A stretch of DNA of 64,000 bases from contig CALLMH010000004.1 of assembly GCA_938007965.1 (NCBI GenBank), positions 1 to 64,000 on the forward strand, written 5' to 3'. A program made the translations under genes and the position numbers. The notes below the pieces were generated by a model. It was not told the origin of the DNA, searched no databases, and worked only from the letters and a program-made list of their open reading frames with translations. The stretch comes from an uncultured Saprospiraceae bacterium (GTDB lineage Bacteria > Bacteroidota > Bacteroidia > Chitinophagales > Saprospiraceae). Positions 36,451 through 45,646 of the stretch are shown here, one piece after another (the stretch's first letter is position 1; the number at the start of each line of letters is the position of its first letter).

Positions 36451-37884
36451 TTATTCACCGTCTTTCTTAAAACCTTTTCGAGTCATCTCTCCCCACCCTT
36501 TATTATTACCAGTGAAGTGATCGATATTTCCTTTGATACTCCATTTGACTGTTTTCGGATGATATAGAATCGGCTCTAACATGGCAGTAGCCACCAATGA
36601 AAGGATATCTGATACTGACTCATACTTATGATAAGTCAATTCTTGGATAAGAATCGAGTAGATGCTTATGAAAATGGCAAATGTGTACACAAGAAATAAT
36701 AACGCAAAGAAAAATGGCCAATTGGCTAATCCTAGTACAGCAATGATGAAGAAGAAAAGTAACCCCCCCGCTTCTGCATATGGGGCAAACCATTCTGCCA
36801 CCAACCAATATGGATAGCTGATATAACCTAGGATCCCAAATTTCTTATTCATGAACATGGACTTATGAAATTTCAGACACTCGATAGTTCCTCTTGTCCA
36901 TCGATTTCTTTGTCTGCCTAATACATCATAATCTGAGGGGGCCTCTGTCCAGCAGAGCGGATCAGGAATATATGCTATTTCATACGGCATATCGTTTAAC
37001 CGGTAATAGGCGTGCATCCTCATGATGAGTTCCATATCCTCTCCTACTGTGTTATGATTGTAACCACCCACTTTGAGGACTGTCTCACGATCAAATACAC
37101 CAAATGCTCCTGAAATCAATAACATTCCATTTTTAGCTGCCCAAGCAGGCCTACCTAATAGAAATGCTCTAAAATATTCTACAACTTGGATTTTACCGAT
37201 GTATGATTTTGGGGCTCTAAGTTTCATGACCTTGCCACTTTTTATATCGGCATCATTAGTCAGCCATACTATACCACCGACGGCACCGACTTTTTTCTCA
37301 CCTCCTTTCATTATTGGTTCTACGAGTCTTAGGAAAGCGTCTTGATCTATTATACAATCCACATCTATACAGGCAAAGTATTCTGTTTCTGTGACATTGA
37401 TACCTACATTTATAGCATCGGCTTTCCCACCATTATGTTTGTCTACGACGATCAGTTTTGAAAATGCCTTTTTTCTAGATTTGTATATACCTCTTACATC
37501 TTTGGTATCGATTTGCATATCGTATTCTTGATCTGTAAGATAGAGGTCATAGTTGTCGATTGCCATTTGGAGTGTTTCGTCTTTGCTTCCATCATTCACA
37601 ATGATGATGGTCATATTGGTGTAGTGTAGTGATAGTAATGATCTGATATTATCTACGATGGTAACGGATTCATTATAGGCAGGGGCTATTATACTAATAC
37701 TCGGCTGGTAAGGCGAAGAGACTAGTGTGGCATGATCTAGTATTGATCTTCTTCTCGTATAATTTTTTACCGATACTGTAGATATAAGACTAATCACTAG
37801 ATAAGAAGACAGGATAAACATGCAGTAAAAGAATACTCCGTACTCAAAAAACTGTACTATGATATTTAAGATTGTATTGATCAA
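36451..37884 (-). CDS. Processive family 2 glycosyltransferase (exopolysaccharide synthase type)
   Basis: A 477-residue inner-membrane glycosyltransferase. One N-terminal helix (about 11-37), a cytoplasmic GT2 domain with DGS (98-100), the DVDC metal motif, the GED motif before MELIMRMHAYY and the acceptor QRNRW, then at least two C-terminal helices (about 355-430). The D, DxD, D, QxxRW set marks processive beta-glycan synthases such as those making cellulose, chitin or poly-GlcNAc. It overlaps the upstream helical-repeat gene by 4 nt (ATGA), is last in the receiver-glmS-yaiO-like operon, and GlmS there hints at a GlcNAc-containing polymer. Confidence 0.88.
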   Translation of the reverse strand: MINTILNIIVQFFEYGVFFYCMFILSSYLVISLISTVSVKNYTRRRSILDHATLVSSPYQPSISIIAPAYNESVTIVDNIRSLLSLHYTNMTIIIVNDGSKDETLQMAIDNYDLYLTDQEYDMQIDTKDVRGIYKSRKKAFSKLIVVDKHNGGKADAINVGINVTETEYFACIDVDCIIDQDAFLRLVEPIMKGGEKKVGAVGGIVWLTNDADIKSGKVMKLRAPKSYIGKIQVVEYFRAFLLGRPAWAAKNGMLLISGAFGVFDRETVLKVGGYNHNTVGEDMELIMRMHAYYRLNDMPYEIAYIPDPLCWTEAPSDYDVLGRQRNRWTRGTIECLKFHKSMFMNKKFGILGYISYPYWLVAEWFAPYAEAGGLLFFFIIAVLGLANWPFFFALLFLVYTFAIFISIYSILIQELTYHKYESVSDILSLVATAMLEPILYHPKTVKWSIKGNIDHFTGNNKGWGEMTRKGFKKDGE

Positions 37885-38696
37885 AATGTAACTAAGTTTT
37901 TAAATTCAAGGACAGGATTGAGCTTTTGGTCTGCGATTTGTATGAGTTCTTTATCTTGTATTTGTGCCATTATTAGGGCATTGAAATTTACGTTTTCTAG
38001 TTGTAGTCTTTCTATTTCGAATACTATTTTGTGCCATTCCCAAGCATCCATTTTTCTCTCGATCTCTGTCAAAACAGATATATCGTTATCAAGTGAAATC
38101 CTTACTATTATTGCATGAATTGCGATTTCTCTATTTTTATGATTGACCAATGAATTGATAAGTTCTAGTCCTTCTTGAATACGGAATTCATTTAAGAATT
38201 GCATGCCTTTTACTATATCCGTCCAGGATCTACTTCTGACGAGATCTAGTGCCTCTTTTTGTAGTCCTAGACCATAAAAATAATTTGATAATTGTTCTGC
38301 TTGTTGTCCAGTAAGTTGTTGTTTAAATTTGAATATTTCATTTGCCAATATCTTTCGACGGTGTGTGTGAGATATATCTAGCGGTTCGAGTCTAGTCAGA
38401 TTCTGATTATTTTTAGTAATACCAATAAATGAATCATCATTCGGTAGTGTGATGAAGCTACTTAAAAAATCTTGATACCTTTCCATTAGTTTTGTGTCAG
38501 ATATCTTATTCTTATTCATGTTTTTTCTTCTTAAGACCATGAAAAGCGTCATCAAGAATGCGAGCACTGCAAAACCAAAACTTATGTTCAGTATAAGAGA
38601 TAAGAAATATTCAACAGCTAGATCATCAGTTACGTTGTCCTTATTTGCTAGAAGTTGAGACACTTCATCTTTATATACAGATTGTAGTATTATCAT
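37881..38696 (-). CDS. Inner-membrane protein with HEAT-like helical repeats
   Basis: A 271-residue protein with one membrane helix (about 30-52) and a cytoplasmic helical-repeat domain (about 110-265) of paired helices resembling HEAT repeats. Its ATG follows the yaiO-like stop codon directly and its end overlaps the GT2 gene by 4 nt, so the three products are probably made together. A scaffold linking the synthase to other parts is an inference from this tight coupling. Confidence 0.8.
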   Translation of the reverse strand: MIILQSVYKDEVSQLLANKDNVTDDLAVEYFLSLILNISFGFAVLAFLMTLFMVLRRKNMNKNKISDTKLMERYQDFLSSFITLPNDDSFIGITKNNQNLTRLEPLDISHTHRRKILANEIFKFKQQLTGQQAEQLSNYFYGLGLQKEALDLVRSRSWTDIVKGMQFLNEFRIQEGLELINSLVNHKNREIAIHAIIVRISLDNDISVLTEIERKMDAWEWHKIVFEIERLQLENVNFNALIMAQIQDKELIQIADQKLNPVLEFKNLVTF

Positions 38697-39449
38697 TTAG
38701 ATTGTCTTCTTTATCCCCAGCATTATGTTAGCGGATCTTGAGGTGTAGTCATTAGAGTCAGTCCCGACAGAACTAAACGAAATCTGTATTTGAATTGCTT
38801 TCAATATGGTTTTATGGAATGCAAACTGGAATGTATTTGAAGAAAACATATCTATTGAACCTAGTAAATTTGATGCTTCAAAGTATCCATAATAAATTCC
38901 TAACTGCATATAATCACTTTCAGATACCAGGTATCGACGTGTGACTATTTTTTGAGAATAGGTGTTATTGTCATTTCTATATATCATATAAGTACCCATC
39001 CACGCTCCCCAATAATAAGTGGAACCCAATGAAATGATTGATCTCTTATTTTTATCGGAGTACTGATAGAACTGTACACCCGATGTTACTGATAGACCCT
39101 TGACGATATTCAGATGTCCATTGCCCATCAGCGTGAGAGTGGGATAGATGGTGCTACCGCTATATAATATGGTGCCATCGATATATCCCCAATCCAACTC
39201 CTTGTAAGCGGCAGTTCCAAACTGCACACCCGTCATTTTATGAATCGATTTTTGAGCAACTCTAGGTACGAATGTCGAGGATAGTTTCTTGAGTGTCATT
39301 TCAGCTGTTTTTACTGTATATTTAGCTGCATTCTCAGGGACGATTCCATTCTCATATCTGAGCGTTATGTTTGATTGCCATGAGCTATCTATTTGAGCTA
39401 AGAGTATTGAAGGTACATACGCGAGTATAAGTAATAATAGTATTCTCAT
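38697..39449 (-). CDS. YaiO-family outer-membrane beta-barrel protein
   Basis: A 250-residue exported protein with signal peptide (1-18, ending ILLAQ) and alternating aromatic/hydrophobic strands typical of a small outer-membrane barrel. The spacing of tyrosine-rich strands (WGYIDGTILYSGSTIYPTLTL, YQYSDKNKRSIISLG) resembles the YaiO family. Placed between GlmS and a processive GT2 it is a good candidate for the outer-membrane export pore or tether of the polymer. It overlaps glmS by 1 nt. Confidence 0.78.
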   Translation of the reverse strand: MRILLLLILAYVPSILLAQIDSSWQSNITLRYENGIVPENAAKYTVKTAEMTLKKLSSTFVPRVAQKSIHKMTGVQFGTAAYKELDWGYIDGTILYSGSTIYPTLTLMGNGHLNIVKGLSVTSGVQFYQYSDKNKRSIISLGSTYYWGAWMGTYMIYRNDNNTYSQKIVTRRYLVSESDYMQLGIYYGYFEASNLLGSIDMFSSNTFQFAFHKTILKAIQIQISFSSVGTDSNDYTSRSANIMLGIKKTI

Positions 39450-41236
39450 TATTCTACGGTTACAGATTTAGCCAGATTTCTTGGCTTATCTACATCTAAC
39501 TCTAGAGTAGTAGCGGTATGGTAGGCTAGCAGCTGCAATGGGATATTCTGAATGATAGGAGCAATAAATTCATGGCATCTTGGTGTCTCTATCACGAAAT
39601 CGGCAAGCTCTTTTGGAATATGGATTCCTTCACTTTTTAGCAGAATGATGATTCCATTTCTAGCTTTCATTTCTTGGATATTACTGATGGTCTTGCTCAG
39701 GTGCTTATCTTCATTGCATATTCCTATTATAGGCATCTTATTATCTACCAGTGCGATAGGCCCATGTTTCATTTCACCAGCGGGATAGCCTTCTGCGTGT
39801 ATGTATGATATCTCTTTTAGTTTTAGTGCACCCTCCAGAGCTACAGGATACATAGTACCTCTTCCTAAGAATATTGCACTTTTGTATTGACTTATATATG
39901 CTGCAATGTCTACTATGTTTTCATTTGCTTTTAGTGTTCTCGAAATCAGAGAAGGTAGTTTCTGTAACTCACTTTTTAAGTCATACGCTAGGTCGATATT
40001 TGAATCTTCAAGTAGGTTGATTATCAAAAGACAGAATGTAACCAACTGGTTGGTAAATGCTTTTGTCGAAGCAACGCCGATTTCTGGACCAGCATTAAGG
40101 AGAGATACTTGGTCTACCATTCTAGCTATAGTGCTATTGGCTGTGTTCACGATAGCCATTGTCTTGCAACCTGCATTTTTTGCCATTTGTAATGCGGCTA
40201 TTGTATCTGCCGTTTCGCCTGATTGTGAGATTCCAAGTACTAGATCTCGCGATGATAAGACAGGATCCCGGTATCTGAATTCTGAGGCATATTCTACCTC
40301 TACATTGATCCTTGCAAATTTTTCTATCATATATTCAGCGATTAGACCACTGTGCCATGATGTGCCACAGGCTGTAATTATTATTCTATCGATATTTTTA
40401 CCGATGTTTATATCAATGCCAGAAGTTATTAATCTATGTGCCGCTTCGGTTTGCTCATGTACTTCTTTCAACATGAAAGATTCAAATTCTCCCATGTCGT
40501 ATGCAATAGATGCATTTTTGATATCGCTAATAGGTTGATCTATTTGGGTAAGATTTAGGTCGAAAAATTTGTATTCGCCTGTATCGTCAGTTTCGATGAT
40601 TACATCATCTTCGACATACACCACTTGGTCTACATATGGCGCTAATGGCATAGCGTCAGAAGATATCATGCATTCTTTTTCTCCGATCCCAAGAACCATT
40701 GGACTTTGTCTTCTTGCTGCAAATAATTTCGTAGGATCATATACATCAAATAAGACGACAGCGAAGCTTCCTTCTACATCCTGGAGAGCTCTTGAAAATG
40801 CTACTATAGTGGTGAGATTGTATCTTTTTTGGTACCATTCTATAAGTTGTACAAGCACTTCTGTATCAGTACTACTTTGGAATTTATAACCATGCTTGAT
40901 TAGCATTTCTTTCAGTGGTTCGTGATTCTCTATGATACCATTGTGTACTATAGTTAACCTTTCGGATTGAGACTGATGAGGATGTGCATTGATATCAGAT
41001 GGTATTCCGTGAGTAGCCCATCTTGTATGACCAATTCCGATATTTCCTTCTGTTTTTCTCGTCTCTGCAAAAGTTTCTAAGGCTTGTACTTTGCCTTCCT
41101 TTTTTAGCAGGCTTAAGCTACCATTCATGATTGCTACGCCAGAAGAGTCATATCCTCTGTATTCTAATTTTTTAAGTCCGTTTAATAGGATTGGGTATGC
41201 TTGTTTTTTGCCGATGTAAGCCATGATGCCACACAT
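39449..41236 (-). CDS. glmS: Glutamine--fructose-6-phosphate aminotransferase (isomerizing)
   Basis: Makes glucosamine-6-phosphate, the first step to UDP-GlcNAc. The 595-residue protein has the N-terminal glutaminase with catalytic Cys after Met1 (MCGIMAYIG) and two SIS domains (CGTSWHSG, GISQSGETADT), ending in the usual ...NLAKSVTVE. It lies between a receiver-domain gene (35 nt upstream) and the YaiO-like gene (1-nt overlap), so it belongs to the polysaccharide operon. A separate housekeeping glmS elsewhere in the genome is likely but not visible. Confidence 0.96.
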   Translation of the reverse strand: MCGIMAYIGKKQAYPILLNGLKKLEYRGYDSSGVAIMNGSLSLLKKEGKVQALETFAETRKTEGNIGIGHTRWATHGIPSDINAHPHQSQSERLTIVHNGIIENHEPLKEMLIKHGYKFQSSTDTEVLVQLIEWYQKRYNLTTIVAFSRALQDVEGSFAVVLFDVYDPTKLFAARRQSPMVLGIGEKECMISSDAMPLAPYVDQVVYVEDDVIIETDDTGEYKFFDLNLTQIDQPISDIKNASIAYDMGEFESFMLKEVHEQTEAAHRLITSGIDINIGKNIDRIIITACGTSWHSGLIAEYMIEKFARINVEVEYASEFRYRDPVLSSRDLVLGISQSGETADTIAALQMAKNAGCKTMAIVNTANSTIARMVDQVSLLNAGPEIGVASTKAFTNQLVTFCLLIINLLEDSNIDLAYDLKSELQKLPSLISRTLKANENIVDIAAYISQYKSAIFLGRGTMYPVALEGALKLKEISYIHAEGYPAGEMKHGPIALVDNKMPIIGICNEDKHLSKTISNIQEMKARNGIIILLKSEGIHIPKELADFVIETPRCHEFIAPIIQNIPLQLLAYHTATTLELDVDKPRNLAKSVTVE

Positions 41237-41271
41237 AAGTATAAATTTTTACTGGGTGAGTTATTAATGAA

Positions 41272-41637
41272 TTATATATTGTACTTGATTAGTCTTTTTA
41301 CTCGAGCTATAAGTTCTGATGAAGCGAAAGGCTTGGTTACGAAGTCGTCCACTCCCATATCAAATGCATGAGATATTGTATCTTCCATTTTCATAGAAGA
41401 GAGCACTATTATTTTTGTGTATTGGAGTTCTGACTCTCTGATATGCTCTATCAATTCGAGTCCCGTTAAGAATGGCATCATAATGTCAGAAATAACAAAT
41501 GATGGTTTCACTTTATCATATATTTCTTTTGCTTGTAGTCCATCTATCGCGCAGTGCACATCAAGGCTTGTCTGCGAAAAAGTATGCGCCAGCGACTTTA
41601 GTATTAATGGATTATCTTCTGCTATTAAGATGCTCAT
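41272..41637 (-). CDS. Stand-alone receiver-domain response regulator
   Basis: A CheY-like receiver with no output domain. The ATG at 41637 (MSILIAEDNP) was chosen over one at 41670, because the extra 11 residues do not belong to the receiver fold. The acidic pair Glu-Asp at 7-8, phospho-acceptor Asp51 (FVISDIMMP), the switch Ser/Ser in IVLSSMK and the TKPF lysine are all present. It heads the operon with glmS and the synthase, and may take phosphate from the Hpt domain of the hybrid kinase at 42610-45105. Confidence 0.88.
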   Translation of the reverse strand: MSILIAEDNPLILKSLAHTFSQTSLDVHCAIDGLQAKEIYDKVKPSFVISDIMMPFLTGLELIEHIRESELQYTKIIVLSSMKMEDTISHAFDMGVDDFVTKPFASSELIARVKRLIKYNI

Positions 41638-41808
41638 GCTTTGTCTAATTTGACTGCAAGATGGGGGCAAAAGAAAGATAATTAGTTTGGTTTTCGTTTT
41701 TTGGTAGGATTCCTTCGTCTTTTGGTAAGGAAATGAGGTAGATGGATTTTTTACAGGAATATTATGCTATGGTATTTCAGAAGTAGTTAGATATACTGTT
41801 ATGAAATA

Positions 41809-41836
41809 AGGGTATTCGTTATTTACGGATATCCCT
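41809..41836 (-). terminator. Bulged hairpin between the LytTR and receiver genes
   Basis: AGGGTATTCG and CGGATATCCCT pair with one bulge and one wobble around a 7-nt loop. It resembles the hairpin at 7882-7906. It could end the H-NOX/kinase/LytTR transcript, but the following T run is weak. Confidence 0.35.
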
Positions 41837-41920
41837 AGGAATAGAATCCATATAAATTTTGAATAATGACAAACATGAATATCCAAAAATAAAGTCGTAG
41901 CTCTAGAAAAGAATTATCTT

Positions 41921-42625
41921 CTATAGTATATTGATACTCTTCATCAAGATGGGTTTGTGTGCTCTGCTAATCGGAATCACAGTTTTTGCTATTACCAGCG
42001 TATTATCCTCTATGTCCAATATCTTATCTAGATTGACAATGTAAGATCGATGCACCTTCATAAAACGTGGATGCTGTATACGTCCAGCTATCGACTTCAT
42101 GCTTCCATGGATGATATGGCTGCCCTTCTGTGTGATTACTTTTACATAATCTCCTACATTTTCAAAATATAGAATTGATTCATATGATACCCTTACGAAT
42201 CGACCTTCTGTCTTTATGTAGATTTCATTTCTGGCACTTGCAGTGGCAATAGCGTCTAACTGATTCTGCCTATATACGGCCTTGTCGATTCCTTTAAAAA
42301 AACGCGCTTGAGTGATTGGTTTTTTCAGGAAGTCCGTAACGTCATATTCATAGGCGTCGTATGCGTACTCTTTATTACCAGTGGTGAATATTACCTGAGG
42401 AATTATTGATAGTGATTCTAGAAGTTCGAGGCCTGACTTTCCAGGCATCTCAATATCTAATAGGATTAGGTCCAGATCTTCAGTGGCATCCGATGATAAT
42501 ACTTCTTCGGCATTTTCATATACACCTACTAATTGTAATCGATCTGATTTTTCACACAATTTTATAAGTGATTTTCTAGCCATTATCTCATCTTCGACGA
42601 TGATACATTTTAGTTTTTCAGCCAT
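41921..42625 (-). CDS. LytTR-family response regulator
   Basis: A 234-residue DNA-binding regulator with a receiver (IIVEDE, phospho-acceptor Asp57 in LLDIEMPGKSG, LKKP lysine) and a C-terminal LytTR domain from about 130 (YIKTEGRFVRVSYESILYFE, KVHRSYIVN). Its start overlaps the hybrid-kinase gene by 16 nt, so it is probably the kinase output. Promoters under its control could include the 41.7-kb region in front of the receiver-glmS operon. Confidence 0.92.
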   Translation of the reverse strand: MAEKLKCIIVEDEIMARKSLIKLCEKSDRLQLVGVYENAEEVLSSDATEDLDLILLDIEMPGKSGLELLESLSIIPQVIFTTGNKEYAYDAYEYDVTDFLKKPITQARFFKGIDKAVYRQNQLDAIATASARNEIYIKTEGRFVRVSYESILYFENVGDYVKVITQKGSHIIHGSMKSIAGRIQHPRFMKVHRSYIVNLDKILDIEDNTLVIAKTVIPISRAHKPILMKSINIL

Positions 42626-45105
42626 GTATTGATTCTATTTATTTCGTCTATAATTAAAGGGGTTTTTGATTTTGTCAGCTTGTCAAATTCTTCAAACCAA
42701 TCTTCCAATTTGGCAGTAGTCATACCATCTAACTCAGGCTCTACAGATTCGATATTTTTAGTTATTTCACCAATTCCGACCATGGTAAATGTAGGTTTTA
42801 TCCGATGCAGTTGTTTTTTTAGTGCGCTGATATCATTCGTTTTTATACTATCTTGAATCAGGAGTAGATCCTCATCAATGATATCTAGATATGTTTCGAA
42901 CATGTCTAGAGCGTACTCTGAGTCATTGCCATATGCTCGTTTTAGATAGACTCTATCTAATTTGTCCGAAAAGACAAAGTCCTCATCAGATATAATTTCT
43001 ATTTGACTATTATTCAAATACTTATCGATCATTTCATGGAGTTGATCTGGGGTAAATGGTTTCGATAGGAAATTAGTCATTCCAGCTTTCAGTGCGAGTC
43101 TTTTTTTACTTAGGAAAGTAGAGGCAGTAAGTGCTATTATAGGTACCCGTGCGTTTGTATTTTTCGATTCTCTTATAAGTTGAGTCGCCTCAAATCCACC
43201 CATTACTGGCATTTGGAGATCCATAAATATAAGATCATATTCGTTCTTTAAGAATAAATCATACGCTTCTTTCCCATTATATGCAATGTGGTGTTTTATT
43301 TCCCATTTTTTCAGTAGTGAGGTGATATATTTAATATTCAGAGCATTATCCTCGACGACTAGAATCGTATTTTCATTTGTGCCGATTTTATTAAGAAGAG
43401 ATATCTTCTTTTCTTCTCTAGGTAACTCTTCAGAGATTTTCATGTCTAGTTCAAAGATGAAATTACTGCCTTCACCTTCGGCAGACGATACTGAAAGTTT
43501 GCCGCCTAGGAGCTTTACCAGTTGATATGAGATACTCAATCCTAGTCCGCTACCTCCGAACTTGGTCCTGATCGTGTTGTTTGCCTGTTTGAATTCTTGA
43601 AATATTTGATTGGCCTCTATTTGTGAAATCCCAATACCTGTATCTTTAACTTGAAATCTAATTTTTGCAGTTTTATTATTTTCTGAAATTAGGTCAATTA
43701 TCAATTCTATTCTTCCTGAATCCGTAAATTTTTGAGCATTACCAAGTAGATTGATTAGCACCTGATTGATAAGTTGAGGGTCAGAGCTTAATGAAGAATG
43801 TATATTAGGATCACAGAAATACTTAAATTCTACTTTCCCCTCTCTTTCCTGCTTTTTGAAGGTTTTGAACAGTTTTTCTCCAAGTAATCTTAAGTTAAAT
43901 GGTCTATTCTGTACTTCAAGAGAACCCGCATCTATCTTTGAAATGTCTAGTATATCTGAAATTAGAGTTTTCAACATAGAAGCAGAATTACTCAACGTAT
44001 CGATGAAGTCTGATTGCTCTTCATCGAGTCGCGTATCCATGAGTAGATGACTCATTCCTATGATTGCATTTAATGGAGTACGTATTTCGTGGCTCATATT
44101 TGCTAGGAATGCTTTCTCGGCTTGCTGAGCTTTCACAGCTTTTCTTCTAGAGATTTCTAATTGTGTTTCGAGTTCTTTTCTATCTGTAATGTCGTAGTGG
44201 ACTCCAATGGACCCTATTACATTTCCTTTATCGTCATAGAAGGGTGCACCGCTTATAATAACCCAAATTTCTGATCCATCCTTTTTCTTAATTTTTACTT
44301 CATATACACCTGTTTGACCTTTAATTCTCTTTTCGTCTTCTTCGCTTAGTTTTTCTTCAAAGGATTCCACGAGAAGTGTTTCGTTTGCATTTTTTCCGAC
44401 CAATTCGTCTCCTTCGTACCCTAGCATTTTGTTGAAAGCATCATATACACGGAGAATATTGCCTATAGTATCTACTTCTATGATACCGAGTTCCATATTT
44501 TCTAGGATTCCTTTATACTTAATTTCACTCTTTTGCAATTCTATTTTTGCTTTAGCTAGAGCTCTTTCAGTAGCTTTTCTTTGGGTAATATCTCTAGCCA
44601 CTGCTGTAAAATAAATAATGCCCGAAGAATCGACAATTCTATTTACATTTTGACCAACCCAAAATATGTTTCCATTCTTTGCTACAATTCTAAATTCATG
44701 ATAATCAGTTAATACTTCTGAATCCCGCACTTCTGTATAGTATGAGAATTCTTTTTCCAAATCGTCTTCGGGAATAAACTCAATATATCTTTTACCTATT
44801 ATTTCTTCTTCGGTATACCCAAATTTTTCAATTCCTATTTTATTAATGAATAAAAAATAACCCTCATCATCGATTCTATAGATTATATCTTTAGCTTGTT
44901 CGATTACGGTTCGGTATTTCTCCTCACTTTCCATGAGAGATTTCGTTCGAATAGCAATTTCACTTTCAAGATTTTGATTTAGTTCTCGAAGTAATTCGTT
45001 GGCTTTATATAATTCCAGGGCCTTAGTTTCTAAAATTGATTCCGCTTGTTTTCTGGCCAATTTTTCCCGCTGAAGTTGCCTCTTAATGATTGCAATTTCA
45101 TCCAT
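42610..45105 (-). CDS. Hybrid sensor histidine kinase (PAS-PAS-HisKA-HATPase-REC-Hpt)
   Basis: A soluble 831-residue phosphorelay kinase: coiled coil (1-60), PAS (62-176), PAS (194-311), HisKA with His339 (SHEIRTPLNAIIG), HATPase with N-box NLLGNAQKF, DTGIGIS and GGSGLGLS, receiver with Asp629, and a C-terminal Hpt-like domain with His767 (LHRIKPTF). No membrane helix is present, as expected if it senses through a cytoplasmic partner. It lies 1 nt downstream of the H-NOX gene and overlaps the LytTR gene by 16 nt. H-NOX proteins regulate adjacent hybrid kinases in other bacteria. Confidence 0.93.
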   Translation of the reverse strand: MDEIAIIKRQLQREKLARKQAESILETKALELYKANELLRELNQNLESEIAIRTKSLMESEEKYRTVIEQAKDIIYRIDDEGYFLFINKIGIEKFGYTEEEIIGKRYIEFIPEDDLEKEFSYYTEVRDSEVLTDYHEFRIVAKNGNIFWVGQNVNRIVDSSGIIYFTAVARDITQRKATERALAKAKIELQKSEIKYKGILENMELGIIEVDTIGNILRVYDAFNKMLGYEGDELVGKNANETLLVESFEEKLSEEDEKRIKGQTGVYEVKIKKKDGSEIWVIISGAPFYDDKGNVIGSIGVHYDITDRKELETQLEISRRKAVKAQQAEKAFLANMSHEIRTPLNAIIGMSHLLMDTRLDEEQSDFIDTLSNSASMLKTLISDILDISKIDAGSLEVQNRPFNLRLLGEKLFKTFKKQEREGKVEFKYFCDPNIHSSLSSDPQLINQVLINLLGNAQKFTDSGRIELIIDLISENNKTAKIRFQVKDTGIGISQIEANQIFQEFKQANNTIRTKFGGSGLGLSISYQLVKLLGGKLSVSSAEGEGSNFIFELDMKISEELPREEKKISLLNKIGTNENTILVVEDNALNIKYITSLLKKWEIKHHIAYNGKEAYDLFLKNEYDLIFMDLQMPVMGGFEATQLIRESKNTNARVPIIALTASTFLSKKRLALKAGMTNFLSKPFTPDQLHEMIDKYLNNSQIEIISDEDFVFSDKLDRVYLKRAYGNDSEYALDMFETYLDIIDEDLLLIQDSIKTNDISALKKQLHRIKPTFTMVGIGEITKNIESVEPELDGMTTAKLEDWFEEFDKLTKSKTPLIIDEINRINTWLKN

Positions 45106-45106
45106 T

Positions 45107-45646
45107 TTAGGTTTGTTTTATTGTGAACTTGACAATGGAGCCATCTTCGTTGATCAATTCTTTTGTTATGATATGCGTCGAATTATAATGCGCAATAGAT
45201 TTCTCTATTAATCCTTCTGCTAGTGCTGCCATTTTTCTTTCACTTTGATATATCATTTCCAAGCTTCCATCTTCAAGTCTTTGTGTATCAAATTTTGGAA
45301 GAGTGGCATCCGGATATAGTTTCAGGACCTCCACATGAATATGACTATCTATAGAAATCAAAAAATCAAAAGGATTATCCACAGCACTAAAAAACTGAGG
45401 GTAAGCTTTTAGAAAAGTATCAAATAAATATTCTCCAAAGGCTTTGAGCAGTACTTGTGCATCAGTCTTCGAATTAGTCGAAAGATTGCCAAGTAATTGT
45501 ACAATCTCACTATGATGGTATGTTCCTATCGAAGTGTATATACCGTTCGAGGGGAGTTCTGATTCTTCGATGATTTTATCTACCATTTCGTAGCCAAATT
45601 TCATCTCTACCATTTCTAAGAATTCTGTGAATACTATTCCTTTCAT
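45107..45646 (-). CDS. H-NOX heme NO/O2-binding sensor
   Basis: A 179-residue stand-alone heme sensor. Proximal ligand His104 lies in the family context IHVEVLKLYPDATLPKF, and the heme-propionate clamp Y-x-S-x-R is at Tyr133, Ser135 and Arg137 (YQSERKM). Stand-alone H-NOX proteins bind NO through ferrous heme and control a neighbouring kinase or cyclase; here the hybrid kinase gene follows after 1 nt. Selectivity for NO over O2 depends on a distal tyrosine that cannot be judged from sequence alone here. Confidence 0.92.
   Translation of the reverse strand: MKGIVFTEFLEMVEMKFGYEMVDKIIEESELPSNGIYTSIGTYHHSEIVQLLGNLSTNSKTDAQVLLKAFGEYLFDTFLKAYPQFFSAVDNPFDFLISIDSHIHVEVLKLYPDATLPKFDTQRLEDGSLEMIYQSERKMAALAEGLIEKSIAHYNSTHIITKELINEDGSIVKFTIKQT

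Noticed and set aside
41638-41670. Longer start for the stand-alone receiver
   Set aside because: The added residues (MPPSCSQIRQS) precede the first receiver strand and are not part of the fold; the ATG at 41637 fits better.
45377-45386. DnaA-box-like TTATCCACA
   Set aside because: A single copy inside the H-NOX gene without the cluster, AT-rich unwinding element or dnaA/dnaN neighbours expected of an origin.
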